A stretch of 64,000 bases of DNA from Sva-07 sp031426215 (GTDB taxonomy: Bacteria; Actinomycetota; Acidimicrobiia; Acidimicrobiales; Ilumatobacteraceae). The DNA is taken from positions 1-64,000 of the forward strand of contig JANPKU010000095.1 in the NCBI GenBank assembly GCA_031426215.1, read 5' to 3'. Below, one piece after another: positions 1 through 7,752 of the stretch. Position numbers and translations under genes: made by a program. Each line of letters opens with the position of its first letter. The first letter of the stretch is position 1. Under the pieces are notes generated by a model. That model was not told the origin of the DNA. It did no database searches and worked only from the letters and a program-made list of their open reading frames with translations.

Positions 1-103
1 CGTACACCGGCTCCAACGCCACCCCCGACATCGTCGCAAACCGACCAGGACGCAACGTCGACTCATCGAATGCGTCACGCCAGATCCGTCGGTTGTCGGT
101 CAC
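1..103 (-). CDS. N-terminus of possible methylmalonyl-CoA mutase-family protein (partial, runs off window)
   Basis: The minus strand from a GTG at 103 reads VTDNRRIWRDAFDES, then RFATMSGVALEPVY at the window edge. The '(T/S)xSGxxxEPVYxP' pattern is typical of the N-terminus of methylmalonyl/isobutyryl-CoA mutase large subunits, where it precedes the TIM barrel. Only about 34 residues are visible, so the assignment rests on one short motif. The frame is open upstream to a TGA near 178, so the exact start is uncertain. It lies just downstream of, and in the same direction as, the broken MarR gene. Confidence 0.4.
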   Translation of the reverse strand, partial: MTDNRRIWRDAFDESTLRPGRFATMSGVALEPVY

Positions 104-169
104 GAACAGATGGTACCGATCGCCCAGTGAGGCATACGAGCCGACCGTGGGTCGGGCGACGCTGCGAGG

Positions 170-550
170 TCATGTGAAGTCTCCGAAGGCGTGACGGACC
201 GTGGCGAGCATGTTGTTGATCCCGATCTGGTCTGTCGGGTCGAGTGGCAGGTTGCAAAAGATGTGACGGTTGAAGCGTTCGGTGGCATCGCGTGCGGTTC
301 GTGAACCGGCCGGGGTGATCCTCGCCAGGATGCTGCGACCGTCGTCGGGGTGGGGAGTTCGAAGGAGGTACCCGTCATCGCTGAGCCGTTGAACCACATT
401 GGTGATGCTCGCCGGATGGACCTGGAGGCGCTCGCCGATCTTGCCCAGTGGGAGCTGTCACTGGCGGGTGAACTCGAGCAGCATCGGCACCTCGTAGCGG
501 GCGAACGTGAGCCGGAACGATTGGAGTTCGATCGGGCCCGGGTTCCTGTT
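170..550 (-). pseudogene. MarR-family regulator broken by an in-frame stop
   Basis: Read on the minus strand, the frame gives SFRLTFARYEVPMLLEFTRQ, a TGA at 460-458, then in the same frame QLPLGKIGERLQVHPASITN and VVQRLSDDGYLLRTPHPDDGRS with the winged-helix beta-hairpin and an ITPAG ending. This is the recognisable MarR winged-helix core (helix 2 to the wing), interrupted by a single nonsense codon where relatives carry a small or polar residue. No frameshift is needed. The usual first ~40-50 residues (dimerisation helix) are not recognisable upstream, so the 5' part also looks degraded. A restart at the GTG near 397 would give only 75 residues with a partial DNA-binding domain. It may once have controlled the CoA-mutase-like gene downstream. 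Confidence 0.65.
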
Positions 551-722
551 CCCGGCGGTGGCTGCCGTGTTCTTCGGCGCATCGCAGTTGAAGTGACGCC
601 CCAACGTGTGGGGCAGCCGCCGGGGCATCATCAAGGTCCCGAGGCAACGAAAGCAGACCTCCGAGACCGAACCGGCGCCGTTCGGTACCTGATCCGCCAG
701 GACCGTCTGCAACAGTCGCGCC

Positions 723-1019
723 ATGAGCGCATTTCTGATCGTCAACTACGACATCGACAACCCGGAGTTGTACGGCGAGTATCAAGCCGGGGCGATCGCT
801 GCGCTCCGCGTCGGCAGCGAGTGTGAGGTGGTGGTGTTCGACGCTGACTCACAGCACGTCGAGGGTGCGCCCACGGGTCGCCAGACGGTCGTGCTCAAGT
901 TCGAGTCGATGGAGAAGGCCCGCGAGATCTACGAGTCGGGGGAGTATCAAGCGATCGTCGGCAAGCGCCACGACGCAAGCTCCAACCACTTCGCAGTCCT
1001 CGTCAACACGCTCGGCTGA
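723..1019 (+). CDS. DUF1330 family small protein
   Basis: This 98-residue protein begins MSAFLIVNYDIDNPELYGEY and contains VVLKFESMEKAREIYESGEY, the pattern of DUF1330 dimeric alpha/beta (ferredoxin-like, ABM-like) proteins. Full family length is about 95 residues, so it appears intact. No catalytic role is established for the family. It stands alone, with the MarR remnant upstream on the other strand and a convergent diguanylate cyclase downstream, separated by a 38-bp palindromic repeat at 1071. The upstream spacer shows no strong Shine-Dalgarno sequence. Confidence 0.85.
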   Translation: MSAFLIVNYDIDNPELYGEYQAGAIAALRVGSECEVVVFDADSQHVEGAPTGRQTVVLKFESMEKAREIYESGEYQAIVGKRHDASSNHFAVLVNTLG

Positions 1020-1070
1020 CCCGCCCGTCGCCTCTACCTTGCCCCGACATGCGCAAGGACGTCTGCAACC

Positions 1071-1108
1071 GATGAGCCAGCCGCCCGAATGGCGGCGTTT
1101 CGCTCATC
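1071..1108. repeat. 38-bp palindromic repeat, copy A1
   Basis: Outer arms GATGAGCCAG / TTTCGCTCATC flank an inner CCGCC-CGAAT-GGCGG hairpin. It sits between two convergent genes and its right end overlaps the TGA stop (1109-1107) of the diguanylate cyclase. No T-run follows either arm. It belongs to the same family as the copies at 2227, 12175, 17606, 35790, 35850 and 50792. Confidence 0.85.
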
Positions 1109-2150
1109 ACTGACCGGTTGCGGAGGTGCTGACGCTTTCGACGATCTGCGTCTGCTCGGGTCCCACCACGCAGTTCCGGCCGGATTTCTTGGCGATGTAG
1201 AGCCGTTCGTCGGCCTGGGCGAGCACATCCTCGACGGCGACGGATCCGACCGCAACACCGAACGAGGACGTGACATCGATCCCGCCGGCCGACGTTGTCT
1301 CGATGCTGTGGCGGAGTCGCTCCGCGATCTCCATCGCAGCCGCCGCCTCGGTATCGGGGAGCACTACGACGAACTCTTCGCCGCCGAGTCGGAACATCAG
1401 TTCGAAACGCCGAAGTTGCTTGCGAGCCACGTAGGCGAGGTTCTCCAGTACCTGGTCGCCTGCGGCGTGGCCCCACGTGTCGTTCACCGCCTTGAAGTGG
1501 TCGATGTCGAAGCTGATGATGGCCACCGCAGCGCCGGTGCGCTTGGCCTGTGCGTCGATCTCTGCCGAGCGCTCCTCGAAGCTGCGGCGGTTGAGGCAAC
1601 CGGTGAGAACGTCCAGCACGGCGCTGCGACGTTGGATCTGTTCGACCTCGACCAGTTGCCTCGCGATCAACGGAAGGTAGCCGGCGAGTACACCGGCAGC
1701 GACGAAGGTGAATGGATCGATGCTCTGTCCTCGGACGAGGTCGATGCACGCGACCAACGCAATAGCCACCAGACCACCGACGCGGGAAGCGCGAATGTTC
1801 GGAAACATGGCTTGTGAGAACAGCCCCACGAGGCCGCAGAAGAAGATGACCGGGCTGGCGACTCCCCCCGACGTCGCTGCGCCTCCCACGATCGATGTCG
1901 TGATGACAACGACGAGAAGGGCATTCCATCGTTGCAGTCCGATTCGACGTTGCAGTCGAAACACGCGCCGTCCGATCCACCACAGCATCGGAAGTGACGC
2001 GAAGGCCAGGAATCCAGCGCCGAAGCGACCGAAGAACAACACGGCTGCTCCTGCGACCACGATGGCGGTCGTCATGTTCAAGCGTTTCAGCACCGTGTCG
2101 ATCTCGACGAAGCGTCGCTCGTCGACACTCTCGATTCGGTCAGCGCTCAC
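1107..2150 (-). CDS. Membrane diguanylate cyclase (GGDEF)
   Basis: This 347-residue protein has hydrophobic segments at about residues 27-60, 76-92, 98-113 and 124-160 (likely five to six membrane helices), then a GGDEF domain from about 175. The active-site motif GGEEF is at 256-260, and DIDHFKAVNDTWGH holds the metal and GTP-binding residues, so synthesis of c-di-GMP from two GTP is expected. The inhibitory-site position reads RRFE (247-250) instead of RxxD, so product inhibition may be weak or absent. The start is GTG; no ATG fits this frame. The membrane part resembles no sensor I can name. It is convergent with the DUF1330 gene. Confidence 0.9.
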   Translation of the reverse strand: MSADRIESVDERRFVEIDTVLKRLNMTTAIVVAGAAVLFFGRFGAGFLAFASLPMLWWIGRRVFRLQRRIGLQRWNALLVVVITTSIVGGAATSGGVASPVIFFCGLVGLFSQAMFPNIRASRVGGLVAIALVACIDLVRGQSIDPFTFVAAGVLAGYLPLIARQLVEVEQIQRRSAVLDVLTGCLNRRSFEERSAEIDAQAKRTGAAVAIISFDIDHFKAVNDTWGHAAGDQVLENLAYVARKQLRRFELMFRLGGEEFVVVLPDTEAAAAMEIAERLRHSIETTSAGGIDVTSSFGVAVGSVAVEDVLAQADERLYIAKKSGRNCVVGPEQTQIVESVSTSATGQ

Positions 2151-2226
2151 GACGATTCATCGGTGACATCGGACATACGGTCAAGTCAAGTTTGTGTCTG
2201 GACAGCCTCTCCCAGCGTGGCAAGGT

Positions 2227-2264
2227 GATGAGCGACGAGCCGGTATCCGGGCGGTTCGCTCATC
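2227..2264. repeat. 38-bp palindromic repeat, copy A2
   Basis: Arms GATGAGCGAC / GGTTCGCTCATC surround the inner palindrome CCGGTATCCGG. It lies between the start of the diguanylate cyclase (2150) and the stop of the GAF gene (2465), both on the minus strand. It directly abuts the 3' end of the DinB-like remnant on the minus strand. Confidence 0.85.
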
Positions 2265-2412
2265 GATCGACCGACCGTGTGGCCCGGTTGCGCTCGATCC
2301 AACCCGTCGATCTTGAGCAAGAAAGTCTGGCGCTGGTAGTCGAGGAACTGGCGCAGCACGGTTCGTTCGTCGACGATGAATTCTGGTTCGATCCGTCCAT
2401 CCGTCGAGGGTA
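2265..2412 (-). pseudogene. N-terminal remnant of a DinB/DUF664-like protein
   Basis: The 314-base stretch between the two minus-strand genes (2151-2464) is not empty. On the minus strand one frame reads EPEFIVDERTVLRQFLDYQR then QTFLLKIDGLDRAQ, matching the first helix of DinB-superfamily DUF664 proteins ('DERxxLxxFLDxQRxTxxxKxxGLxxxQ'). After DRAQ the similarity stops and the frame runs into repeat A2. There is no start codon in this frame after the TAG of the GAF gene. Only about 35 of the usual ~160 residues remain, so this is a degraded fragment. Its end at the 38-bp element may be coincidental or mark a deletion or insertion point. Confidence 0.5.
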
Positions 2413-2464
2413 CGGGCGATCGCGGAGCAGGATCTCCGAGTTCGGAGGTGAGGGCGCGCGCCCA

Positions 2465-3424
2465 CTACGTCGCGGCGATGTGCTCCAGGGTGACGTCGGC
2501 AGTGACCTCGAGGTCGAAGCGGCCTCGACCGGTGGAGTGGATCCGGATCGGCGCGTCTTGCTCGTCGAGGCGTCGCTTCAACAAGATGAGCCGACTCTCG
2601 AAGTTGTCGCGATAGGGAGGCAGCTCCAGCGTCGGATCGAGCTTGGCCTCTCGGTTCGTGAACGACGTGCGCCCGGTCGCGGAGTAGTCGGCGACGAGCT
2701 TCCAGAGCAACCGGCCTGCGACACCCTTGATGACGTAGCCGTCCTCGAGGAACGTGCTCCCGTCGACGGCGTAATGCCGCAGCACGACGTTCGCGCCGAC
2801 GCTCGCAGTGGCCGGCTTCGGCGCAGCGGGCGGATGCTGGACCAGCGGTGCCGGTGCTTCATGATCGGAGAGGGCGAGCTGTTCGCGTTCGAAGGCCGCA
2901 GCGACCAGGTGTGCGGCGATCGTCAGCGCTTGCTCGTCGATCTCGTCGTACGCCAGGGCATCGCTGCTCTCGACGGCGAGCACACCGACCAGCGATCCAC
3001 GGGCAAGCATCGGCGCGGCCAGCTGACTGCGAGCGTCAGCGAGTCCCGGCAGGCGGATCTCGTCGGCGATGGCATCGACATCTGAGATCGACCGTCGCAC
3101 GGACTTCGCATACGACAACATCCTCTGCAGGTTGCCGATCCGCATCGTTCTGCGCCGTGCTCCGACCATGCCGATCACGCCTTCGCCGAGCGCAACCTCC
3201 GAGCCGGCGCCGCCGACCTCGTAGCCGCGGCTCGCAACTGTGACCAAGAGGCCGAGCTCGGGTTGGTGGACGAGGAGGAGGGAATGCTGGCAGCCGCACA
3301 GCTCGTCGAGACCGGCAAGTGCAGCGTCGACGACCTCCTCGAGGGTGGTTGCCGCAGCAAGAACGTCACCGTAGGCCGACAGCGCGGCGAGGTTCTCGCT
3401 GGCGCGCGACGGCTCGTCGCTCAT
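2465..3424 (-). CDS. GAF-domain protein with C-terminal winged-helix-like domain
   Basis: This 319-residue cytoplasmic protein has a GAF domain at about residues 20-170 (GEGVIGMVGARRRTMRIGNL, then AAPMLARGSLVGVLAVES), an acidic or proline-rich linker around 180-205, and a C-terminal ~100-residue domain containing GRLLWKLVADYSATGRTSFT and ESRLILLKRRLDEQDAPIRI. That tail looks like a small winged-helix or trigger-like output module, but I cannot name its family. Its ATG overlaps the TGA of the upstream split-barrel gene (ATGA, 3424-3421), so it is translationally coupled to the pair at 3421-4385. It is probably a ligand or redox sensor reporting on that pair. Confidence 0.8.
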   Translation of the reverse strand: MSDEPSRASENLAALSAYGDVLAAATTLEEVVDAALAGLDELCGCQHSLLLVHQPELGLLVTVASRGYEVGGAGSEVALGEGVIGMVGARRRTMRIGNLQRMLSYAKSVRRSISDVDAIADEIRLPGLADARSQLAAPMLARGSLVGVLAVESSDALAYDEIDEQALTIAAHLVAAAFEREQLALSDHEAPAPLVQHPPAAPKPATASVGANVVLRHYAVDGSTFLEDGYVIKGVAGRLLWKLVADYSATGRTSFTNREAKLDPTLELPPYRDNFESRLILLKRRLDEQDAPIRIHSTGRGRFDLEVTADVTLEHIAAT

Positions 3425-3846
3425 GTGTGATCCGCAATGGTCTTCACCGGCACCTCGGCCACGTCGAGGACGCGGAAGACGTCGATTGCCCGTAACGAGA
3501 ACACGTCCTGCATCCCGGTCATCGCAGCGATCGCCTCGAGGTCGGTTCGAACGGTCTCGAACAACGACCCAGCAGTCTGCGAACCCTCGTACTGGACCAG
3601 CAACTTGAAGGTCGCACCGGTGTCAGGGTGCGGGCAGAGCAGCGTTGCGACCGGGTTCTCGGCCAGGTTCGCTGCCGTCTTCGAGAAGAACTGGTTCGAC
3701 GTTGCGACGTGGTGCTCGTCGATCAGGATCACCTGCGACAGATGCGTGACGTTCGGTTCGCCCGTGGCCGAGCAGGTGGCGAGGATCGATGGGATTTCAC
3801 CCTGAAGGCACCGGGAGATGTCTGTGAGCAGGATTGGCGTGGTCAC
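3421..3846 (-). CDS. Pyridoxamine 5'-phosphate oxidase-like split-barrel protein (pair 1, small partner)
   Basis: From a GTG at 3846 this 141-residue protein begins VTTPILLTDISRCLQGEIPS and continues with ILATCSATGEPNVTHLSQV and NQFFSKTAANLAENPVATLL. This is the FMN-binding split-barrel pattern of PNPOx-like proteins. Its GTG overlaps the TGA of the upstream gene (GTGA), and its own TGA overlaps the ATG of the GAF gene, giving three coupled genes. The paralogue at 6755-7174 shares the GEIPxxIATCSAxGEPNV and SKTAANLAEN blocks. Longer readings upstream of the GTG lose homology and belong to another frame of the neighbouring gene. The substrate is unknown. Confidence 0.8.
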   Translation of the reverse strand: MTTPILLTDISRCLQGEIPSILATCSATGEPNVTHLSQVILIDEHHVATSNQFFSKTAANLAENPVATLLCPHPDTGATFKLLVQYEGSQTAGSLFETVRTDLEAIAAMTGMQDVFSLRAIDVFRVLDVAEVPVKTIADHT

Positions 3847-4385
3847 AGCTCTCGTCGTCCGGCGCCGGGACCAGGAGTCTGGTCGAACCGTGACTGGAGC
3901 TCGAGCTCGAGAGCGACCACGTCGAACGCGAACAACTTCGCAGTGATGCAGGCCGGCATGCGTACCTGGAGCGAGCCCGCTTCGAACGCGCTCACATGGC
4001 GGTGCATGAGCGCGAGGTCGCCGGCGGTGCGTTCGTGGCTGGCGACTGCCACGGTGCCCTTCCACTGGACCGATCGGTAGGTCGTGATGTCGGTCGCGAG
4101 GAGCGCGCAACGCGCCCCCACCGTGGTGTTGCTTCGCGCCGCGGTGGCTTCAGTCGAGACCAGGATGCGGACCGAGCTGTCACTGATCGGTGCGATGCCC
4201 GCCACCCTCGTGGCGTCCGGGGTGTGCAACCGGTCGGCGGTGGCCAGCAGGATCGAGACCGGACCCAGCAAGAAGGTTCGCAGCTCGTCGTCGATGAGGT
4301 CGGCAGCGCTGCTGGACACCTCCAGATAGTAGCGATCCGCTGCTTGGAGCAAGTGTTGAACGCCTGGGGTCTGCCGCTGTCGCAA
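3843..4385 (-). CDS. Pyridoxamine 5'-phosphate oxidase-like protein (pair 1, large partner)
   Basis: The 180-residue reading starts at a TTG with no clear ribosome site; a GTG at 4319 (VSSSAADLIDDELRTF) is an alternative. The core LLATADRLHTPDATRVAGIA, then ARCALLATDITTYRSVQWKG, matches a flavin-type split-barrel, as in its paralogue at 7177-7752 (LCATADRMNTPDVTRVAGLG; TNYRTIQWKGTV). It is the first gene of a coupled three-gene set with 3421-3846 and the GAF gene. The C-terminus ends FDQTPGPGAGRREL, almost the same as the paralogue's FDQTPGRGAGRRIA, so the tail is functionally conserved. Divergent from the hemerythrin gene. Confidence 0.75.
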   Translation of the reverse strand: MRQRQTPGVQHLLQAADRYYLEVSSSAADLIDDELRTFLLGPVSILLATADRLHTPDATRVAGIAPISDSSVRILVSTEATAARSNTTVGARCALLATDITTYRSVQWKGTVAVASHERTAGDLALMHRHVSAFEAGSLQVRMPACITAKLFAFDVVALELELQSRFDQTPGPGAGRREL

Positions 4386-4450
4386 GTTAGCGAATTTTGA
4401 GCAGACGCTGCCGGAACACTCAGCAACGCGGCCAGCCGAAGTTCTTCACC

Positions 4451-5173
4451 ATGGTCTCCATGACAACCATTCAGACCCACCCCGACACCGATCTCGAGTC
4501 GATCGAAGTCGGACTTCCCCACGACCTGTACAGCGAGATCCACAAGGGCATCCGGTACGCCATGTTCCACACGACCATGCAGGCCGGCTCGGTCGATGTC
4601 GGTGATGCAGAGCAGGTCGATGACCTCGCAGCCCGGTGCAACCACCTCATCAACATGCTGCACATGCACCACCATCACGAAGACGTGTTCGCCCGTCCAC
4701 TGCTGAGGACCGTGGCCCCCGACCTCGGCTCCGATGTCGAGGCCCAGCACGGCGCCGTCGATGACGGCATCGAGCAGCTCACCGTTCTCGGTCGTCGTCT
4801 GGCTGGTGCCTCCGCACTCGCACGGACCCATGTCGCTCACCGGTTGTACCTCGATCTCACCCGCTTCACGGCGGTGTATCTCGAACACCAACTCTTCGAA
4901 GAGACCGTCGTGATGCCGGTGCTGTGCGACGCCGTCCCGATCTCTGAGCTCGAGGCCATCCACATGGAGCTGCGCCAGTCGATCCCACTCGACGTGCTCA
5001 TCGACACGATGGGCGTGATGCTCCCGGCGATGAACATCGGCGAGCGGGCCGGCATGCTCGGCGGGCTGTCGATGGCGCCACCGGAGGTGTTCGCGGTCGT
5101 CCGCGCTGCCGCCGAGTCGATCCTGACCCCGGCCCAGTTCGCCGAGGTCTCGATGCGGATCGGGCTGATCTGA
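4451..5173 (+). CDS. Hemerythrin-domain protein
   Basis: From ATG 4451 the protein has 240 residues; ATG 4460 is equally possible, and an upstream ATG at 4397 gives an unsupported basic extension. Metal-ligand patterns of a hemerythrin bundle are visible: H31 (SEIHKGIRYAMFH), the HMHHHHEDVF block near 71-80, H100 (EAQHGAVDDG) and LEHQLFEETVVMP further on. A di-iron, O2- or NO-binding or sensing role is likely. It is divergent from the split-barrel pair, separated by only about 65 bases, and followed two bases later by the luciferase-like gene, so the two are probably cotranscribed. Confidence 0.85.
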   Translation: MVSMTTIQTHPDTDLESIEVGLPHDLYSEIHKGIRYAMFHTTMQAGSVDVGDAEQVDDLAARCNHLINMLHMHHHHEDVFARPLLRTVAPDLGSDVEAQHGAVDDGIEQLTVLGRRLAGASALARTHVAHRLYLDLTRFTAVYLEHQLFEETVVMPVLCDAVPISELEAIHMELRQSIPLDVLIDTMGVMLPAMNIGERAGMLGGLSMAPPEVFAVVRAAAESILTPAQFAEVSMRIGLI

Positions 5174-5174
5174 G

Positions 5175-6134
5175 ATGGGACTTCGGATGAACGACACGGG
5201 TGTTGCCGGTCCGCGGATCGGCCTCGGACTCACCCACGGCGGCATGTTCGCCAACCCGGCCAGCGTCATCGAAATGGCCACCAAGGCGGAGCGACACGGC
5301 TTCGCATCGCTGTGGGCGATGGACCGCATCCTGGCGCCCATCTCACCTCGGACCCCCTATCCCGCCTCGGCGGACGGAGCGTTGCCGCTCGAGCAGCACG
5401 TCGTGTTCGATCCGATCGTCGCGCTGGCGATGGCAGCGACCGTCACCGAGCGAATCGCGCTCGGAACGAACGTGCTCGTGGCGCCCTTCTACTCACCGAT
5501 CATGCTCGCCCGATCGTTGACCGCGATCGACATGGCCTGCAACGGTCGGCTGACCGTCGGGCTCGGGCTCGGTTGGTCGGCGGACGAATTCGACGCCGTC
5601 GGCGTTCCGCAGCGGCGGCTCGCCGGCCACCTCGAGGAGATCCTCGACGTGCTCGATGTGGTGTGGGCAGACGGGATCAGCAGCCATTCCGGCGAGCGGT
5701 TCCAGATCGCTCCGGCAACGATTTTGCCGAAACCGATCCAGCGACCGAGGCCGCCGATCCTGCTCGCTGCGTACACACCCGCAGGGCTCGATCGGGTTGC
5801 CCGACGCGCCGATGGTTGGACGCCGGCCGGACTGCCGATCGAAGCCATCTCGCCCATGTTCGGCGCCGTTCGCGACATGGCGGCGGGCTACGGACGCGAT
5901 CCCGACGCGGTGCAGCTCTTCGTTCGCGCCAACGCTCGCGTCACCAATCGTCCGCTCGGCGCCGACCGTCCGGCGTACCACGGCTCGACCGAGCAGATCA
6001 CCGACGACCTCGAGGCCACCCGCGCGACCGGCGCCCACGAGATCATCCTCGAACTGCAGGGCTGTGCAGGAAGCGTCGACGAGCTCCTCGATTTCGCAAG
6101 GGCGGTGACGCACCCGATCCTCGCTGCCGTCTGA
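5175..6134 (+). CDS. Luciferase-like (F420/FMN-dependent) oxidoreductase
   Basis: This 319-residue TIM-barrel protein carries typical bacterial-luciferase-family segments: GFASLWAMDR, ERIALGTNVLVAPFYSPIML, GRLTVGLGLGWSADEFDAVG and RRADGWTPAG. Members use F420H2 or FMNH2 for hydride transfer or monooxygenation; the GLGLGW-D-EF pattern is common in actinobacterial F420-type members. Full length for the family. The first ATG (5175) is one base after the hemerythrin stop; ATG 5187 (MNDTGV) is the alternative. The substrate cannot be read from the sequence. Confidence 0.85.
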   Translation: MGLRMNDTGVAGPRIGLGLTHGGMFANPASVIEMATKAERHGFASLWAMDRILAPISPRTPYPASADGALPLEQHVVFDPIVALAMAATVTERIALGTNVLVAPFYSPIMLARSLTAIDMACNGRLTVGLGLGWSADEFDAVGVPQRRLAGHLEEILDVLDVVWADGISSHSGERFQIAPATILPKPIQRPRPPILLAAYTPAGLDRVARRADGWTPAGLPIEAISPMFGAVRDMAAGYGRDPDAVQLFVRANARVTNRPLGADRPAYHGSTEQITDDLEATRATGAHEIILELQGCAGSVDELLDFARAVTHPILAAV

Positions 6135-6200
6135 CGTCCCCACCGACAACCACAACACCACACAGCACACCCCACGAACACCAACCCGAAAGGAACCATC

Positions 6201-6740
6201 ATGTTCACCACCAACCGTCTTCGTGCTCTGCTCGCCGCGTCGCTCGTCGCTACGGCGGTCCCCGCCGGACTCGCTGTCGCTCACGGCAACGACACCGGCG
6301 GGCTCACCCGGGGGCAGCGCACCGTCATCCGCGACGCCACCCGCCAGTTCCGTGACGTCGACACGGCGATCGCCGCCGGCTACATGCCGTCGGACGCCTG
6401 TGCCGAGATTCCCGGCGTCGGTGGCATGGGCTACCACTTCGTCAACCCGGAACTCGTCGCCGATGGCCGCGTCGTTCCCACGAGGCCCGAGGTGCTCGTG
6501 TACAACAAGACCGACGACGGACGGTTCCGTCTCGACGCGATCGAGTACTTCGTCGTCGACGCCGATCAGAACGCGGCCACTGACCACGACCGACCCACGT
6601 TGATGGGTCATCCCTTCGACGGGCCCATGGACGGTCACGAGCTGGGCATGCCGATCCACTACGACCTGCACGCCTGGGTCTATCGCAACAACCCCGCCGG
6701 GGAGCTGAGTGCCTGGAACCCCACGATCACCTGCAGCTGA
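6201..6740 (+). CDS. Small secreted protein of unknown function
   Basis: This 179-residue protein has a good Sec signal peptide (basic start MFTTNRLR, hydrophobic core, cleavage near AVAHG around residue 28) and a ribosome site GAAAGGA seven bases before the ATG. The mature part has the blocks AAGYMPSDACAEIPGVGGMG-YHFVNPELV, RPEVLVYNK and LMGHPFDGPMDGHELGMP, followed by HYDLHAWVYRNNPAG. I recognise this as a conserved secreted family but know no function. Conserved His residues (H in GYHF, MGHP, DGHELG, HYDLH) suggest metal binding. It stands alone between the luciferase-like gene and the second split-barrel pair. Confidence 0.7.
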   Translation: MFTTNRLRALLAASLVATAVPAGLAVAHGNDTGGLTRGQRTVIRDATRQFRDVDTAIAAGYMPSDACAEIPGVGGMGYHFVNPELVADGRVVPTRPEVLVYNKTDDGRFRLDAIEYFVVDADQNAATDHDRPTLMGHPFDGPMDGHELGMPIHYDLHAWVYRNNPAGELSAWNPTITCS

Positions 6741-6754
6741 CAGATGAGGTCGAT

Positions 6755-7174
6755 TCAGGCCGGAACGGTCGCTGAGCTGGTTGGTGCTTCACTGACGTCG
6801 AGCACCCGCAGCACCTCGATGGCCTGAAGGTCGAAGACGCCCACCATGCCGGTCATCGCAGCAATCAACTCGATCTTCTCGCTCACCTGATCAAACGCAG
6901 GACCGTCGGTGTCGGTGCGTACCCGCTGCGTCAACAACCGGTACGAGAAGACGCAACCCGGGTCGGGGATCAGCAGCGTGGCGAGCGGGTTCTCGGCCAG
7001 ATTCGCTGCTGTCTTCGACAAGAACTGATTCGAGATCGCCACGTGTTCGTCGTCGATCAGGTGCACCTGTGAGATGGTGACGACGTTCGGCTCGCCGGCC
7101 GCCGAGCACGTCGCGATCGTCGCCGGGATCTCTCCCTCGAAACAACCTGCGATGTCGCGAAGTTTCATCGTCAC
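6755..7174 (-). CDS. Pyridoxamine 5'-phosphate oxidase-like split-barrel protein (pair 2, small partner)
   Basis: This 139-residue protein starts at GTG 7174 (or ATG 7168), two bases after the stop of the upstream partner. LRDIAGCFEGEIPATIATCS, then AAGEPNVVTISQVHLIDDEH and NQFLSKTAANLAENPLATLL, make it a clear paralogue of 3421-3846. Both end with a similar ...AAMTGMxxVFxLxAIxVxRVLDV block. It lacks an adjacent GAF gene; instead a PAS-GGDEF gene lies upstream of the pair. Confidence 0.8.
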   Translation of the reverse strand: MTMKLRDIAGCFEGEIPATIATCSAAGEPNVVTISQVHLIDDEHVAISNQFLSKTAANLAENPLATLLIPDPGCVFSYRLLTQRVRTDTDGPAFDQVSEKIELIAAMTGMVGVFDLQAIEVLRVLDVSEAPTSSATVPA

Positions 7175-7176
7175 GG

Positions 7177-7752
7177 CTACGCAATCCTCCGCCCCGCACC
7201 CCGACCTGGCGTCTGGTCGAACATCTGGTCGACCTCGAGTTCGAACGCAACCACGTCACGCGGGAACGCGTTCATCGCCTGCCTCCATGGCATGCCTTGT
7301 ATTCTCGTTCCTTCGGTGAAGGCAGCGAGGTGGCGCTGTTGGAGCGCGATGTCACCCGGAGTCGACCTCTCGCACGCCTGCACGACCGTGCCCTTCCATT
7401 GGATGGTGCGGTAGTTGGTCATGTCTCCGGCCGAGATGGCGCATCGGGCACCGGTCGTGATGTTCGTCACCGCTGCGACTGCTCGGGCGGCGATGAGGAC
7501 ACGGAACCGGTTGTGTCCGACCACTCCGAGCCCAGCCACACGGGTCACGTCGGGCGTGTTCATCCGATCGGCAGTGGCGCACAACACCGACGTCGGGCCG
7601 TTGATGAGCGCCCGCATGTCATCGTCGATCAGATCGGCAACCTGGCCTGCCACGGCGTTGACAGTAACCGAGCGTGTGCCTTCGACGGGTGCGTCGGGAG
7701 GCGAGAGTGGAGTCGGTTCGAGACTCAGACTGACGCTGTCGTGACTCCACAC
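7177..7752 (-). CDS. Pyridoxamine 5'-phosphate oxidase-like protein (pair 2, large partner)
   Basis: A 191-residue paralogue of 3843-4385: VADLIDDDMRALINGPTSVL, CATADRMNTPDVTRVAGLGV, TTGARCAISAGDMTNYRTIQ and a final FDQTPGRGAGRRIA. Its start overlaps the last 28 bases of the PAS-GGDEF gene, and it is followed after two bases by its small partner, so the three genes are translated as a block. The first ~28 residues (before VTVNAV) are not conserved with pair 1, and a GTG at about residue 29 is a possible alternative start. Confidence 0.75.
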   Translation of the reverse strand: MWSHDSVSLSLEPTPLSPPDAPVEGTRSVTVNAVAGQVADLIDDDMRALINGPTSVLCATADRMNTPDVTRVAGLGVVGHNRFRVLIAARAVAAVTNITTGARCAISAGDMTNYRTIQWKGTVVQACERSTPGDIALQQRHLAAFTEGTRIQGMPWRQAMNAFPRDVVAFELEVDQMFDQTPGRGAGRRIA

